A stretch of DNA of 64,000 bases from Chloroflexota bacterium (GTDB taxonomy: Bacteria > Chloroflexota > Chloroflexia > Thermomicrobiales > UBA6265): contig JAEWEG010000032.1 in assembly GCA_023389575.1 (NCBI GenBank), forward strand, positions 1-64,000, in the 5' to 3' direction. Every line of letters starts with the position of its first letter. The stretch's first letter is position 1. The position numbers were made by a program, and so were the translations under genes. The notes beneath the pieces were generated by a model. It was not told where the DNA came from and did not search any database. It was given only the letters and a program-made list of their open reading frames with translations. Shown piece after piece: positions 10,303 to 17,822 of this stretch.

Positions 10303-11484
10303 ATGACAAGGCGTTCGTTTGCCGACGTCGACGTGACGGGGAAGCGCGTGCTATGCCGCGTTGACTTCAACGTTCCGCTGAAGGACGGCCACATCGAGGA
10401 TGACACGCGCATCCGGGCCGCGCTCCCCACCATCGAGTGGCTCGTGGCGCATGGGGCGCGCGTCATCCTCTGCAGCCACCTTGGCCGTCCGAAAGGCGAG
10501 GTCGTCGAAAAGCTCCGGCTGAAGCCGGTCGGCGACCGGCTCGAATCGCTGCTGAACCAGCCAGTGACCGCGCTGGACGCGATCACCGGCTCGGAAGTGG
10601 AAGAGAAAGTCTCCTCGCTGCGGAACGGCGACGTCGTCCTGCTGGAAAATCTCCGGTTCGATCCACGCGAGGAAGCAAACGACGAGGCGTTCGCCCGGGA
10701 ACTCGCCGTTTTGGCGGACCTGTACGTGAACGACGCATTTGGCGCCGCCCATCGCGCGCACGCGTCCACCGAGGGCGTCGCCCATCACCTGCCAGCCAGT
10801 CTCGGGCTGCTCATGCAGCGTGAAGTCGATGCCCTCTCGGCGTTGCTGGCAGACCCAGGCCATCCATTCGTCGCCATCATTGGCGGCGCGAAGGTATCGG
10901 ACAAGCTGGCCGTGCTCCGAAACCTGCTGGATCGGGTCGACCATCTCCTCATCGGCGGCGGTATGGCCAACACCTTCCTGCTCGCCCAGAGTCACGAGGT
11001 GGGCAAGTCACTTGTTGAACCAGACCTGGTCGATACCGCGAGGGACCTGATGGCCGAGGCGGAACGCCGGAATGTCTCGATTGGGCTCCCCACGGACGTT
11101 GTCGTGGCTGATACGATCGAGGCGAACACTGGCGACACGGTGGCCATTGACGCCATCGACGCCGGACAGGCGATTTTCGACATTGGTCCGGAATCGGCCG
11201 CCGCCTACGCGAAAATTATCGCCGGGGCGAAGACGGTGTTCTGGAACGGCCCGCTGGGCGTGGCCGAGAACCCGGCGTTCGCCAATGGAACGGCGACGGT
11301 CGCCCGCGCGGTCGCGGACGCCAACGGCTTCACCGTCATTGGCGGTGGCGACTCGGTGTCGGCCATCGAACAGATGGGCCTGGCGGACAGGATCGACCAT
11401 ATTTCGACCGGGGGTGGCGCTTCGCTGGAATTCCTCGAAGGCAAGACCCTGCCAGGCATCGACGCGATTCCGGAGGCTGAATGA
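10303..11484 (+). CDS. pgk: Phosphoglycerate kinase
   Basis: PGK makes ATP from 1,3-bisphosphoglycerate. The 393-residue product has the usual bacterial length. Conserved segments are VLCRVDFNVPL near the N-terminus, the SHLGRPKG motif, ENLRFDPREEAND, NDAFGAAHRAHAST, then GGAKVSDKL and the C-terminal WNGPLGVAEN and GGGDSVSAIE with STGGGASLEFLEGK. The ATG has AGGGAA upstream. Its stop overlaps the tpiA start as ATGA, which indicates translational coupling. Confidence 0.98.
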   Translation: MTRRSFADVDVTGKRVLCRVDFNVPLKDGHIEDDTRIRAALPTIEWLVAHGARVILCSHLGRPKGEVVEKLRLKPVGDRLESLLNQPVTALDAITGSEVEEKVSSLRNGDVVLLENLRFDPREEANDEAFARELAVLADLYVNDAFGAAHRAHASTEGVAHHLPASLGLLMQREVDALSALLADPGHPFVAIIGGAKVSDKLAVLRNLLDRVDHLLIGGGMANTFLLAQSHEVGKSLVEPDLVDTARDLMAEAERRNVSIGLPTDVVVADTIEANTGDTVAIDAIDAGQAIFDIGPESAAAYAKIIAGAKTVFWNGPLGVAENPAFANGTATVARAVADANGFTVIGGGDSVSAIEQMGLADRIDHISTGGGASLEFLEGKTLPGIDAIPEAE

Positions 11485-12242
11485 CCACGCGAATGCCGTA
11501 TATCATCGGCAACTGGAAGATGAATCTCGATATCGAACGGGCGATGTCGCTGGCCGGCGATGTTTCGGACATGGCCAACGATGCAGCCGACGATGTTGGC
11601 GTCGGCGTGGCCATCCCCCACCCCTGGATACCGCTCATCGCCAGTGAATACGCCGAGTCGAGCCTCCTCATTGGAGCGCAGGACGCCTCGCCGCACGCGG
11701 AGGGCGCGTACACCGGCGAGGTTTCCGCGGGGATGCTCGCGCCGTGGTGCACCTTTGCCATCGTCGGGCACAGCGAGCGCCGCCAGTATCATGGCGAAAC
11801 GGACGAACTCGTCCGGGCCAAGGTCGACGCGGTGCTGGCCAACCAGCTCGCGCCGGTGCTCTGCGTGGGCGAAAGCCAGGCAGAGCGTGACGCTGGAAGG
11901 GCGCTCGACATCATCGCCACCCAGGTCAACGCCGCCACCAGCCACCTCAACGCGACCCAGCTTCGCGGGCTACTGATCGCCTACGAGCCAGTGTGGGCGA
12001 TTGGGACAGGACTGACGGCGAGTCCCGCCGACGCGCAGGAAGTGGCCGCCCACATTCGCGCTCAACTGGCGACGATCGACGAGACCACGGCCGCCATGGT
12101 GCCGATCCTGTATGGGGGAAGCGTGAAAGCGGACAACGCCGGTGCGTTCTTCGCCGAATCGGACATCGATGGTGCGCTGGTTGGGGGAGCGAGCCTGGAC
12201 GCGGGGGCGTTCCTCGAAATCATCCGCGCGGCCCTCGCCTGA
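11481..12242 (+). CDS. tpiA: Triosephosphate isomerase
   Basis: TIM interconverts dihydroxyacetone phosphate and glyceraldehyde-3-phosphate. The 253-residue product has the full barrel with the active-site Lys in GNWKMN, His in VGHSERR and Glu in YEPVWAIGTG. The phosphate-binding YGGSVKADNAG and GALVGGASL segments are near the C-terminus. It overlaps pgk by four bases. An internal ATG at codon 5 would match the family N-terminus better, but the overlapping start is kept because of the coupling. Confidence 0.97.
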   Translation: MTTRMPYIIGNWKMNLDIERAMSLAGDVSDMANDAADDVGVGVAIPHPWIPLIASEYAESSLLIGAQDASPHAEGAYTGEVSAGMLAPWCTFAIVGHSERRQYHGETDELVRAKVDAVLANQLAPVLCVGESQAERDAGRALDIIATQVNAATSHLNATQLRGLLIAYEPVWAIGTGLTASPADAQEVAAHIRAQLATIDETTAAMVPILYGGSVKADNAGAFFAESDIDGALVGGASLDAGAFLEIIRAALA

Positions 12243-12257
12243 TCGGCCCAAAATTCT

Positions 12258-12287
12258 TTGCCCTGACCACGCTGTGGATGGTACCCT
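12258..12287 (+). promoter_or_regulatory. Candidate secG promoter
   Basis: TTGCCC (12258-12263) and TACCCT (12282-12287) are separated by 18 bases, with TGG just before the -10 box (extended -10). It lies in the gap after tpiA, about 57 bases before the secG start, and would uncouple secG from the glycolytic operon. Confidence 0.4.
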
Positions 12288-12343
12288 GCACACGATGCTG
12301 GATAGCACTACCAGCCACGACTTGAAGAAGGAATGTTCATCAC

Positions 12344-12574
12344 GTGGACGTCGCACTCAATCTGGTCACCATCATCGTCTCCATCGTGTTGATCGCGATC
12401 ATCCTGCTCCAGACCAAGGGCTCCTCGTTCAGTGGCGCCTTCGGTGGTGGCGGTTCCGACTCGATCCAGCGCACGCGCCGGGGATTCGAAAAGACGCTGT
12501 TCCAGTTCACGATTGGAATCTCCGTCTTTTTCGTGCTCCTCTGCATCATGAGCAGCATTGTCCTGAGCAGCTAG
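12344..12574 (+). CDS. secG: Protein translocase subunit SecG
   Basis: SecG is the small third subunit of the SecYEG channel. The 76-residue product has two membrane segments (about 6-23 and 52-74). They flank the conserved cytoplasmic loop with GSSFSGAFGGGGSDS and the RTRRGFEK motif, the family signature. The start is GTG with AAGGA upstream. It follows the triose-phosphate operon, a position also seen in many Gram-positive genomes. Confidence 0.95.
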   Translation: MDVALNLVTIIVSIVLIAIILLQTKGSSFSGAFGGGGSDSIQRTRRGFEKTLFQFTIGISVFFVLLCIMSSIVLSS

Positions 12575-12617
12575 CCTGCCATCCGTATCGCGTATCAGGA
12601 ATTCACGGTTAGTCAGG

Positions 12618-12720
12618 AAGGAGGAGGTGACACACAATCACTGAACACGCAGCCAGCGCACCGGTGACGAGCCGGAAACGCCAGGCGAAATAATTCCGCG
12701 CACGCGTGTGGTGTGTCACC
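12618..12720 (+). ncRNA. Candidate structured RNA between secG and tatA
   Basis: The arms GGTGACACAC (12626-12635) and GTGTGTCACC (12711-12720) are perfect complements. An inner pair, ACACGC (12645-12650) and GCGTGT (12704-12709), extends the stem. The interior holds further short GC-rich complements (CCGG repeats, CGCC/GGCG). The 5' arm overlaps AAGGAGGAGGTGA (12618-12630), a near-perfect Shine-Dalgarno sequence with no AUG or GUG reading frame of useful length after it. I do not recognise a known riboswitch, SRP, 6S, RNase P or tmRNA core. It could be an unknown small RNA or a cis-element that hides a ribosome-binding site. Confidence 0.35.
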
Positions 12721-12864
12721 ATTCTACCATTCGCGCGTTGAAAACCTGTCTTTCGCAGGCATACAATTACTCTCACAGCGAGTTGGCGAACACGGGACTT
12801 TTGTACATTCCATCATCATCGCCATCACGCGAATTCACACCTGACTCAAGGAGGCAAACTGGCA

Positions 12865-13125
12865 ATGGGCGGTATTGGAGTACCTGAACTGGCTATTGTG
12901 CTGGTGATCATCGTGATCATCTTCGGCGTCGGAAAGCTTCCGGAAATCGGTGGCGCGCTCGGCAAGGGCATCCGCGAATTCAAGACCGAGTCGACCGCCG
13001 AGGAAATCGCCGAGAAGGAGAAGCTCGAAGCGGGCAACTCGCAGTCGGCCTCCACCATTACCTCTTCGCCGGTGCGCGAAGACAACACCGTCAAGGTCGG
13101 CGGTAGTCGCGCGGACGAGATTTAG
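12865..13125 (+). CDS. tatA: Sec-independent translocase protein TatA
   Basis: TatA forms the size-variable pore of the twin-arginine pathway. The 86-residue product has the expected layout: an N-terminal membrane helix (about 7-20), then FGVGKLPEIGGALGKGIREFK, the family's amphipathic helix with the FG and LP residues, then a charged disordered tail. AAGGAGG lies nine bases before the ATG. A strong terminator follows, so it is probably a single-gene unit. A tatC gene lies far downstream at 62.6 kb. Confidence 0.95.
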   Translation: MGGIGVPELAIVLVIIVIIFGVGKLPEIGGALGKGIREFKTESTAEEIAEKEKLEAGNSQSASTITSSPVREDNTVKVGGSRADEI

Positions 13126-13169
13126 GCGCATCCGCAACGAAGCGCACATCGCTCGCGTTGCAGGAGCAG

Positions 13170-13200
13170 GGGACGCAGGGATCATCCCTTGCGTCCCTTT
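13170..13200 (+). terminator. Terminator after tatA
   Basis: The arms GGGACGCA and TGCGTCCC enclose an inner GGG/CCC pair with one bulged T. A TTT run follows. It lies 45 bases after the tatA stop and before lepB. Confidence 0.75.
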
Positions 13201-13240
13201 GCATTTGTGCGACCCATCCCCATCGAGGTGTTGATCTGGC

Positions 13241-14005
13241 ATGACCAATCGTCCAAACGAGGCCGCTCCCGAGCTTCCACCCAACCCTGGCGCCTCCGCT
13301 GACTCTCTCGGTCAGGATCAGCCGGTCACCCCAACCACCGAGACAACTTCCACCAAGAAGGAATCGTCCCGCTCGCTCGTTCGCGAGGCCATCGAAACCT
13401 TGCTGCTGGCGCTGCTCATCTTCGTCGCGGTACGGGCCGTGGTGCTGAACTTCCGGGTCGACGGCCACAGCATGGACCACAGCCTCCAGAACAACGAGAT
13501 GCTGCTGGTCAATCGCAACGCCTACTTCGCGCTCGACCAGGACAGGTGGTTCGGCTGGATTCCCGGCACCGACTTCGACGAAGACGACGCCTGGCGGCCC
13601 TTCGGCACGCCCGAGCGCGGTGACATCGTGGTGCTCAATCCTCCCGCCGATGAAGCGTCCGCCGACAAGCCGTACATCAAGCGTGTGATCGGCCTTGCGG
13701 GGGATACCATCGAGATTCGCGACAACGCGGTGTTCATCAACGGAATTCGGCTCGAGGAGCCATACCTGGACGACAACATCGCCATGCCCTGTGGCTGGCG
13801 GGCGGAGTATTGCGGCCCGCTCGACATTCCGGAAGGCTACGTCTACGTGATGGGCGACAACCGCGACAACAGCGAGGACTCCCGCTATTTCGGCCTCGTT
13901 CCCATCGAGAACATCATCGGCAAGGCGTGGATCACCTACTGGCCGGTCGGCGAGATTGGCGTGGTTCCCCACAACGACTATCCGGAACTCGGCGAGTCCA
14001 CCTGA
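13241..14005 (+). CDS. lepB: Signal peptidase I
   Basis: This is the membrane serine protease that removes signal peptides of exported proteins. The 254-residue product has a Pro/Thr-rich cytoplasmic tail, one membrane helix (about 51-69) and the catalytic domain outside. Ser77 lies in DGHSMDHSL and the general base Lys147 in YIKRVIGLAGD. The GDNRDNSEDSRYFG box near 212-225 is the family's box E. It is isolated between two short intergenic regions. Together with SecG, TatA and TatC it makes this window rich in export genes. Confidence 0.95.
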   Translation: MTNRPNEAAPELPPNPGASADSLGQDQPVTPTTETTSTKKESSRSLVREAIETLLLALLIFVAVRAVVLNFRVDGHSMDHSLQNNEMLLVNRNAYFALDQDRWFGWIPGTDFDEDDAWRPFGTPERGDIVVLNPPADEASADKPYIKRVIGLAGDTIEIRDNAVFINGIRLEEPYLDDNIAMPCGWRAEYCGPLDIPEGYVYVMGDNRDNSEDSRYFGLVPIENIIGKAWITYWPVGEIGVVPHNDYPELGEST

Positions 14006-14091
14006 GCGACGAGGCCAGGACCATCCCAGGCACGGGTTCGCGACCAGCGCGCGTCTGGACAGGTGGGTGATGGTTCGGGGTCGGTCGTGGG

Positions 14092-14097
14092 TATAGT
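14092..14097 (+). promoter_or_regulatory. Possible -10 element before the bifunctional-nuclease-domain gene
   Basis: TATAGT lies in an A/T-rich island of an otherwise GC-rich gap, about 120 bases before the next start codon. No good -35 box is seen at the right spacing, so this is only a possibility. Confidence 0.25.
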
Positions 14098-14218
14098 ATA
14101 GGGACAGGGCGGGTTCCGGCCCTGGAAACGACCCGGGGTGCTGGCCACCTTTCGCGCACCCGATCGAAACGTCTTCCAAAATCCCGTGTCGGGCCATGGA
14201 AGCACAAAGGGCCCAAAG

Positions 14219-14791
14219 ATGATTGAGACAACCGTTGAGAGCATCCGCGTTAGCCTTGTAACCCAGAACCGCGTGGTCATCCTGAAGGAAGTCGATGGCG
14301 ACCGCCATCTGCCCATCTGGATCGGCGCGTACGAGGCCGAGGCCATCGCCATGGAACTCCAGGGAGTGACCGCGACCCGGCCACTGCCTTACGACCTGTT
14401 CCGCGCCTTGCTGGGTGAACTCGACGTTTCGGTAACGCAAATCGTGATCACGGACCTTAGCGACCAGGTGTTTTATGCCCGCGTCGTGCTTGAACGCGCT
14501 GGCAACACCTTCGAGCTTGACTCCCGGCCCAGCGACGCCATCGCCATCGCCGTTCGAACCGGCGCGCGCATTCTCGTCACCGAGAGCATCATGGAGCAGG
14601 TCGGCGTGGCCATGGATGCCGACGACGACACTGAGGTGGAAGTCACCCATCCGGCCGACATCACCTCTCCGCCCGCCGCCGAATCGCGTGAAACGGGCGC
14701 CCCTTCCCCAGGTGACGAACAACTTGGGGTGTTCCGGGACTTCATCAACTCGCTCGACCTGGACGACTTCGACCGCAAACGATCCAACTAG
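14219..14791 (+). CDS. Bifunctional nuclease (BFN/DUF151) domain protein
   Basis: This 190-residue protein has the DUF151 domain, found in plant BFN nucleases and in many bacteria; the bacterial role is mostly undefined. Family features are VVILKEVDGDRHLPIWIG near the N-terminus, the EAEAIAMELQG segment, RPLPYDLF, and the highly conserved DSRPSDAIAIAVRTGARI. The last 55 residues are acidic and probably disordered, ending in LDDFDRK. The start is the ATG before IETTVESIRV, which matches the family N-terminus; a longer upstream frame is not supported. A 129-codon zinc-ribbon gene follows after 47 bases. Confidence 0.85.
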   Translation: MIETTVESIRVSLVTQNRVVILKEVDGDRHLPIWIGAYEAEAIAMELQGVTATRPLPYDLFRALLGELDVSVTQIVITDLSDQVFYARVVLERAGNTFELDSRPSDAIAIAVRTGARILVTESIMEQVGVAMDADDDTEVEVTHPADITSPPAAESRETGAPSPGDEQLGVFRDFINSLDLDDFDRKRSN

Positions 14792-14838
14792 GCCCAACCC
14801 GCTCGCCACGTCCACCGGCCTGAACGATAGAAGGATTT

Positions 14839-15228
14839 ATGGACTCAGAAGTTCGCATCAAACATATCGTCCTAAACCGCATGGAACGCTGCATCGTGTG
14901 CCATCACCACTTCCAGCCGGAGGACATCACCGTCATTTCCCGTGAGCGCGAAATGTGGACCATGCTGGTGGAATGCACCGATTGCCACGCTCGGAACTTC
15001 GTCGCCGCCGTGCTCAACGATGGCGATCCCGAGGAGGCCCAGCTCGCGTTGCGCCGCCTGAGCGAGCGCGCCTCGCGCGAGATCACGGCCGAGGTTGAGT
15101 TCGAGGACGTGCCCTACGGCGAGGAACTCGAGGTGTCGACCACGCCCGTCACCGCCTCCGATGTGGTCGATATGTATCAGTTCCTCCAGGAATTCGACGG
15201 CGATTTCAAGGCGCTCTTCTCCTCCTGA
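14839..15228 (+). CDS. Small zinc-ribbon protein of unknown function
   Basis: This 129-residue cytoplasmic protein belongs to no family I recognise. Two CxxC pairs (C18/C21 and C46/C49) in an N-terminal half with surrounding His residues suggest a zinc ribbon. The C-terminal half is acidic and helical, ending with VDMYQFLQEFDGDFKALF. That ending resembles an interaction tail. It lies 47 bases after the bifunctional-nuclease-domain gene on the same strand, so the two may be co-transcribed and act together. AAGGA lies about nine bases before the ATG. Confidence 0.75.
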   Translation: MDSEVRIKHIVLNRMERCIVCHHHFQPEDITVISREREMWTMLVECTDCHARNFVAAVLNDGDPEEAQLALRRLSERASREITAEVEFEDVPYGEELEVSTTPVTASDVVDMYQFLQEFDGDFKALFSS

Positions 15229-15295
15229 GCCAGATAACGCGCATGGAACCAGGTATGGCCCGCCAAACCGGCGCACGGACGCCAGAACCTGGCTC

Positions 15296-15321
15296 TTGAG
15301 AATCATTCGCTGGGGTATACT
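15296..15321 (+). promoter_or_regulatory. Possible nuoEF promoter
   Basis: TATACT (15316-15321) is a strong -10 box. TTGAGA (15296-15301) upstream has a short 14-base spacing, so the -35 may be degenerate or activator-dependent. It is about 85 bases before the nuoE start. Confidence 0.35.
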
Positions 15322-15404
15322 CAGCGGGATAATTCGCGACGTTTCTCGCACTGCCGCTCGACCATGAGACGACTCTGGTCCAGGCGACAGGGAGGTTCCC
15401 CTCA

Positions 15405-15995
15405 GTGGCCCAAGCCGACACAGCGCACGTCCCTCTTCCAGTGCCCGCTCCATTCACCGGGCGCCAGGAAATAGACCTGGATGTCGTGCGTGAACTCCTT
15501 TCCCACTTCACCTACAGCGATTTCGAAGAGGCTCAGGAACTCATTCTCTCGGCCCTTCAGGAAGTGAACGAGCACTTCGGGTGGGTTTCTCCCGAGGCCG
15601 CCGAACTCGTCGCCAAACACCTCAACACTAGCGCGACGCGCGTGTTTGGCCTGCTGACGTTCTACGCCGACTTCCGGACCGAACCGCGTGGGCACCACCA
15701 CATGCTCATCTGTCACGGCATGGCGTGTTATGTCATGGGATCACAGGCGCTCGTGCAGACCATGCAGGACAATTTCGGCATCGACGATGGCGAAACCACC
15801 GCCGATGAGCAGATGAGCGTTCAGGTGGTCAACGGGTGTCTCGGCGTGTGCGACCGGGCGCCCGTGGTGAAGATCGACGACGACTACTTCAGCTACGTCA
15901 CCGCCGAGGCGCTGACCGACCTGGTCAACAACGCGATCGCCGGCCGCCAGGCCATGCAGGAAGAAGGAGCGGGCCATGGCCAGCACGAGCAATAG
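15405..15995 (+). CDS. nuoE: NADH:quinone oxidoreductase subunit E-like [2Fe-2S] protein
   Basis: This is the thioredoxin-like subunit that holds cluster N1a next to the FMN subunit. The 196-residue product has all four ligands: C103 and C108 in CHGMACYVMG, and C145 and C149 in NGCLGVCDRAP. The N-terminal helical part (LLSHFTYSDF, VNEHFGWVSPEAAELVAKHL) matches the family. It overlaps nuoF by 20 bases. No other complex I subunit is nearby, so the pair may serve a soluble NAD-linked dehydrogenase (formate dehydrogenase or hydrogenase type) or act with a complex I encoded elsewhere. Confidence 0.9.
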   Translation: MAQADTAHVPLPVPAPFTGRQEIDLDVVRELLSHFTYSDFEEAQELILSALQEVNEHFGWVSPEAAELVAKHLNTSATRVFGLLTFYADFRTEPRGHHHMLICHGMACYVMGSQALVQTMQDNFGIDDGETTADEQMSVQVVNGCLGVCDRAPVVKIDDDYFSYVTAEALTDLVNNAIAGRQAMQEEGAGHGQHEQ

Positions 15996-17685
15996 TCTGG
16001 AAGTGACCCGGCTCCAGTCCCGCGACGACTACGTCCAGTTCCGCGAGCAGGCCCACGCCCGCTGGAAGAACCTGTGGGAAGGCGACCAGACGGTCGTCAG
16101 TGTCGGCGTGGGCAGCAGCTCCGTGGCCAAGGGTGCGCTGAAGGTCCTCGATGCCTGCCGGGCGAAGCTCGGTGGCGACACCGTGGTTCGTGAAGTCAGC
16201 GGCAACGGCGCGTTCTGGATGGAGCCCTGGATCGAGGTCAAGCGGCCCGGCAATCCGCCCGTCGTCTATGGCAACGTCTCCCCCGAGGATGTCGTGGCCG
16301 TCGTCAACGGTGAACGGCAGGATCTCGCGGTTGGTGTCCGGAGCGATAGTAATCTCGGCGACATTCCGTCGCTCAATGAGCATCCGTTCTTCAAGCACCA
16401 GATCCAGTTGATCTCGCGCAACGCCGGCGTCATCGAGCCCGACTCGATCGAGGACGCGATCGCCCGTGGCGCCTACGACGGCTACTTCAAGGTGCTCTTC
16501 GAAATGAGCGCCGAGGATGCCATCGCCGAGGTCACCGCCTCCAACGTCCGCGGGCGCGGCGGTGGAGGGTTCCCAGCCGGCATCAAATGGGAAAGCGGCC
16601 GCAAGGCACGGGTCACACCGAAGTTCGTGGTGTGCAACAGCCACGAGGGCGAGCCAAACGTTTACAAGGACCGTCATCTCCACGAATGCGATCCGCACCG
16701 CATCCTCGAAGGCATCCTGATCGCCTGCGTCGTCTGCGGCGCCGAGCGTGGCTACAACTACATCGGCGGTGAATATCCGCTGGCCATCCGTCGATTCCGC
16801 AAGGCGGTGGCCGACGCCGAGCGCATTGGCCTCATTGGCAAGAACATCCTGGGAACCGGCAAGAACGTCGCCTTCCGGGTGCGGACGGGTGGCGGCGCCT
16901 ACATCTGTGGCGAAGCCTCGGCGCTGATGTACTCGGTGATGGGCGTGCGGGGACAGCCTCGTACCAAGCCGCCTCGATCCGTCGAGGAAGGTCTCTGGAA
17001 GCGGCCGACCGTCGCCAACAACACCGAGACGCTCGCCAACATTCCGGACATCATCGTCAATGGCGGGGAGTGGTACGCCAACTTCGGCACCGAGAGCAGC
17101 AAGGGCACAAAGCTGATGACGGTGCAGGGCCCACTGAAGCGACACGGTGTCGTGGAAGTGGAGATGGGCGCGTTCACCCTTCGCCGGTTGTTCGACGAGG
17201 TTTATGGTGGCATGGCCGACGGCCGCACCTTCAAGGGCGTCCAGACCGGCGGTGTGTCGGCGGGGCCGCTGAAGGACGAGCATCTTGATATCCCGGTCGA
17301 CTTCGACTCGCTGGGCGACGTGGGCGGCATGCTCGGTTCGGGTGGCTGGGTCATCTTCGACGACACCGTCAACGTGGTCGACTTCGCCCGGTACCTTACC
17401 GCCTTCAACCGGTACGAGTCCTGCTCGAAGTGCGTTCCCTGTCGCCTCGGCAACCCAGCGTTGGTCGAGATCATCGACCGCATCCGGTTCGGCCGCGGTA
17501 CGCCGGAGGACCTTACGCTTATCCAGCGGACTAGCAAGCACGTCATCGAGCTCTCGCTCTGCGGACTCGGCCAGGTGGCGCCGGTGCCACTGCTCGGCAT
17601 GATCGAGCACTACCCGGAAGAGTTCCAGCGCGCCGTTGAACATGGCACGGTCACGACGCAATCCGTGCCGCTGGCCGCCGACTGA
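15976..17685 (+). CDS. nuoF: NuoF-like FMN/NAD-binding diaphorase subunit
   Basis: The 569-residue product has an N-terminal thioredoxin/ferredoxin-like domain (about 38-115) followed by the NuoF core. FMN binding is at GRGGGGFPAGIKW (193-205), NAD binding at GGGAYICGEASAL (306-317), and the [4Fe-4S] ligands are C483, C486, C489 and C529. In related HydB/HndC-type proteins the N-terminal domain carries a [2Fe-2S] cluster. Here the expected Cys positions read SSSVAKG and GNGAFWMEP, so that site is lost. The usual DEGEPG segment reads HEGEPN (223-228). It overlaps nuoE and ends at a strong bidirectional terminator. Confidence 0.9.
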   Translation: MASTSNSLEVTRLQSRDDYVQFREQAHARWKNLWEGDQTVVSVGVGSSSVAKGALKVLDACRAKLGGDTVVREVSGNGAFWMEPWIEVKRPGNPPVVYGNVSPEDVVAVVNGERQDLAVGVRSDSNLGDIPSLNEHPFFKHQIQLISRNAGVIEPDSIEDAIARGAYDGYFKVLFEMSAEDAIAEVTASNVRGRGGGGFPAGIKWESGRKARVTPKFVVCNSHEGEPNVYKDRHLHECDPHRILEGILIACVVCGAERGYNYIGGEYPLAIRRFRKAVADAERIGLIGKNILGTGKNVAFRVRTGGGAYICGEASALMYSVMGVRGQPRTKPPRSVEEGLWKRPTVANNTETLANIPDIIVNGGEWYANFGTESSKGTKLMTVQGPLKRHGVVEVEMGAFTLRRLFDEVYGGMADGRTFKGVQTGGVSAGPLKDEHLDIPVDFDSLGDVGGMLGSGGWVIFDDTVNVVDFARYLTAFNRYESCSKCVPCRLGNPALVEIIDRIRFGRGTPEDLTLIQRTSKHVIELSLCGLGQVAPVPLLGMIEHYPEEFQRAVEHGTVTTQSVPLAAD

Positions 17686-17709
17686 TCTCGCGAATGCAGT
17701 AAACAACGG

Positions 17710-17745
17710 AAAACGCCGGGCGGTCAGCGCCGCCCGGCGTTTTCG
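17710..17745. terminator. Bidirectional terminator between nuoF and the cyclodeaminase gene
   Basis: Perfect 14-base arms, AAAACGCCGGGCGG and CCGCCCGGCGTTTT, plus an outer G-C pair, enclose a 6-base loop. The T run on either strand makes it work in both directions, between the convergent genes. Confidence 0.9.
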
Positions 17746-17822
17746 TATCCGCTGAATCCTCGTCCGCTGTCAGGAATTCACGCCCGGCGGTAGTGGATCG
17801 CAACGCCCTCAACCGGCACCGG

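Noticed and set aside
12575..12720. A B12 riboswitch or SRP RNA in the secG-tatA gap
   Set aside because: AGTCAGGA resembles part of a B12 box and GGAAGGAGG-like purines resemble SRP RNA, but the rest of either core motif is missing.
13091..14815. A 574-codon minus-strand frame opposite lepB and the bifunctional-nuclease-domain gene
   Set aside because: Its product is a shadow of the real genes and shows no domain.
15925..17706. A 593-codon minus-strand frame opposite nuoF
   Set aside because: It is a shadow of nuoF, which has every expected motif.
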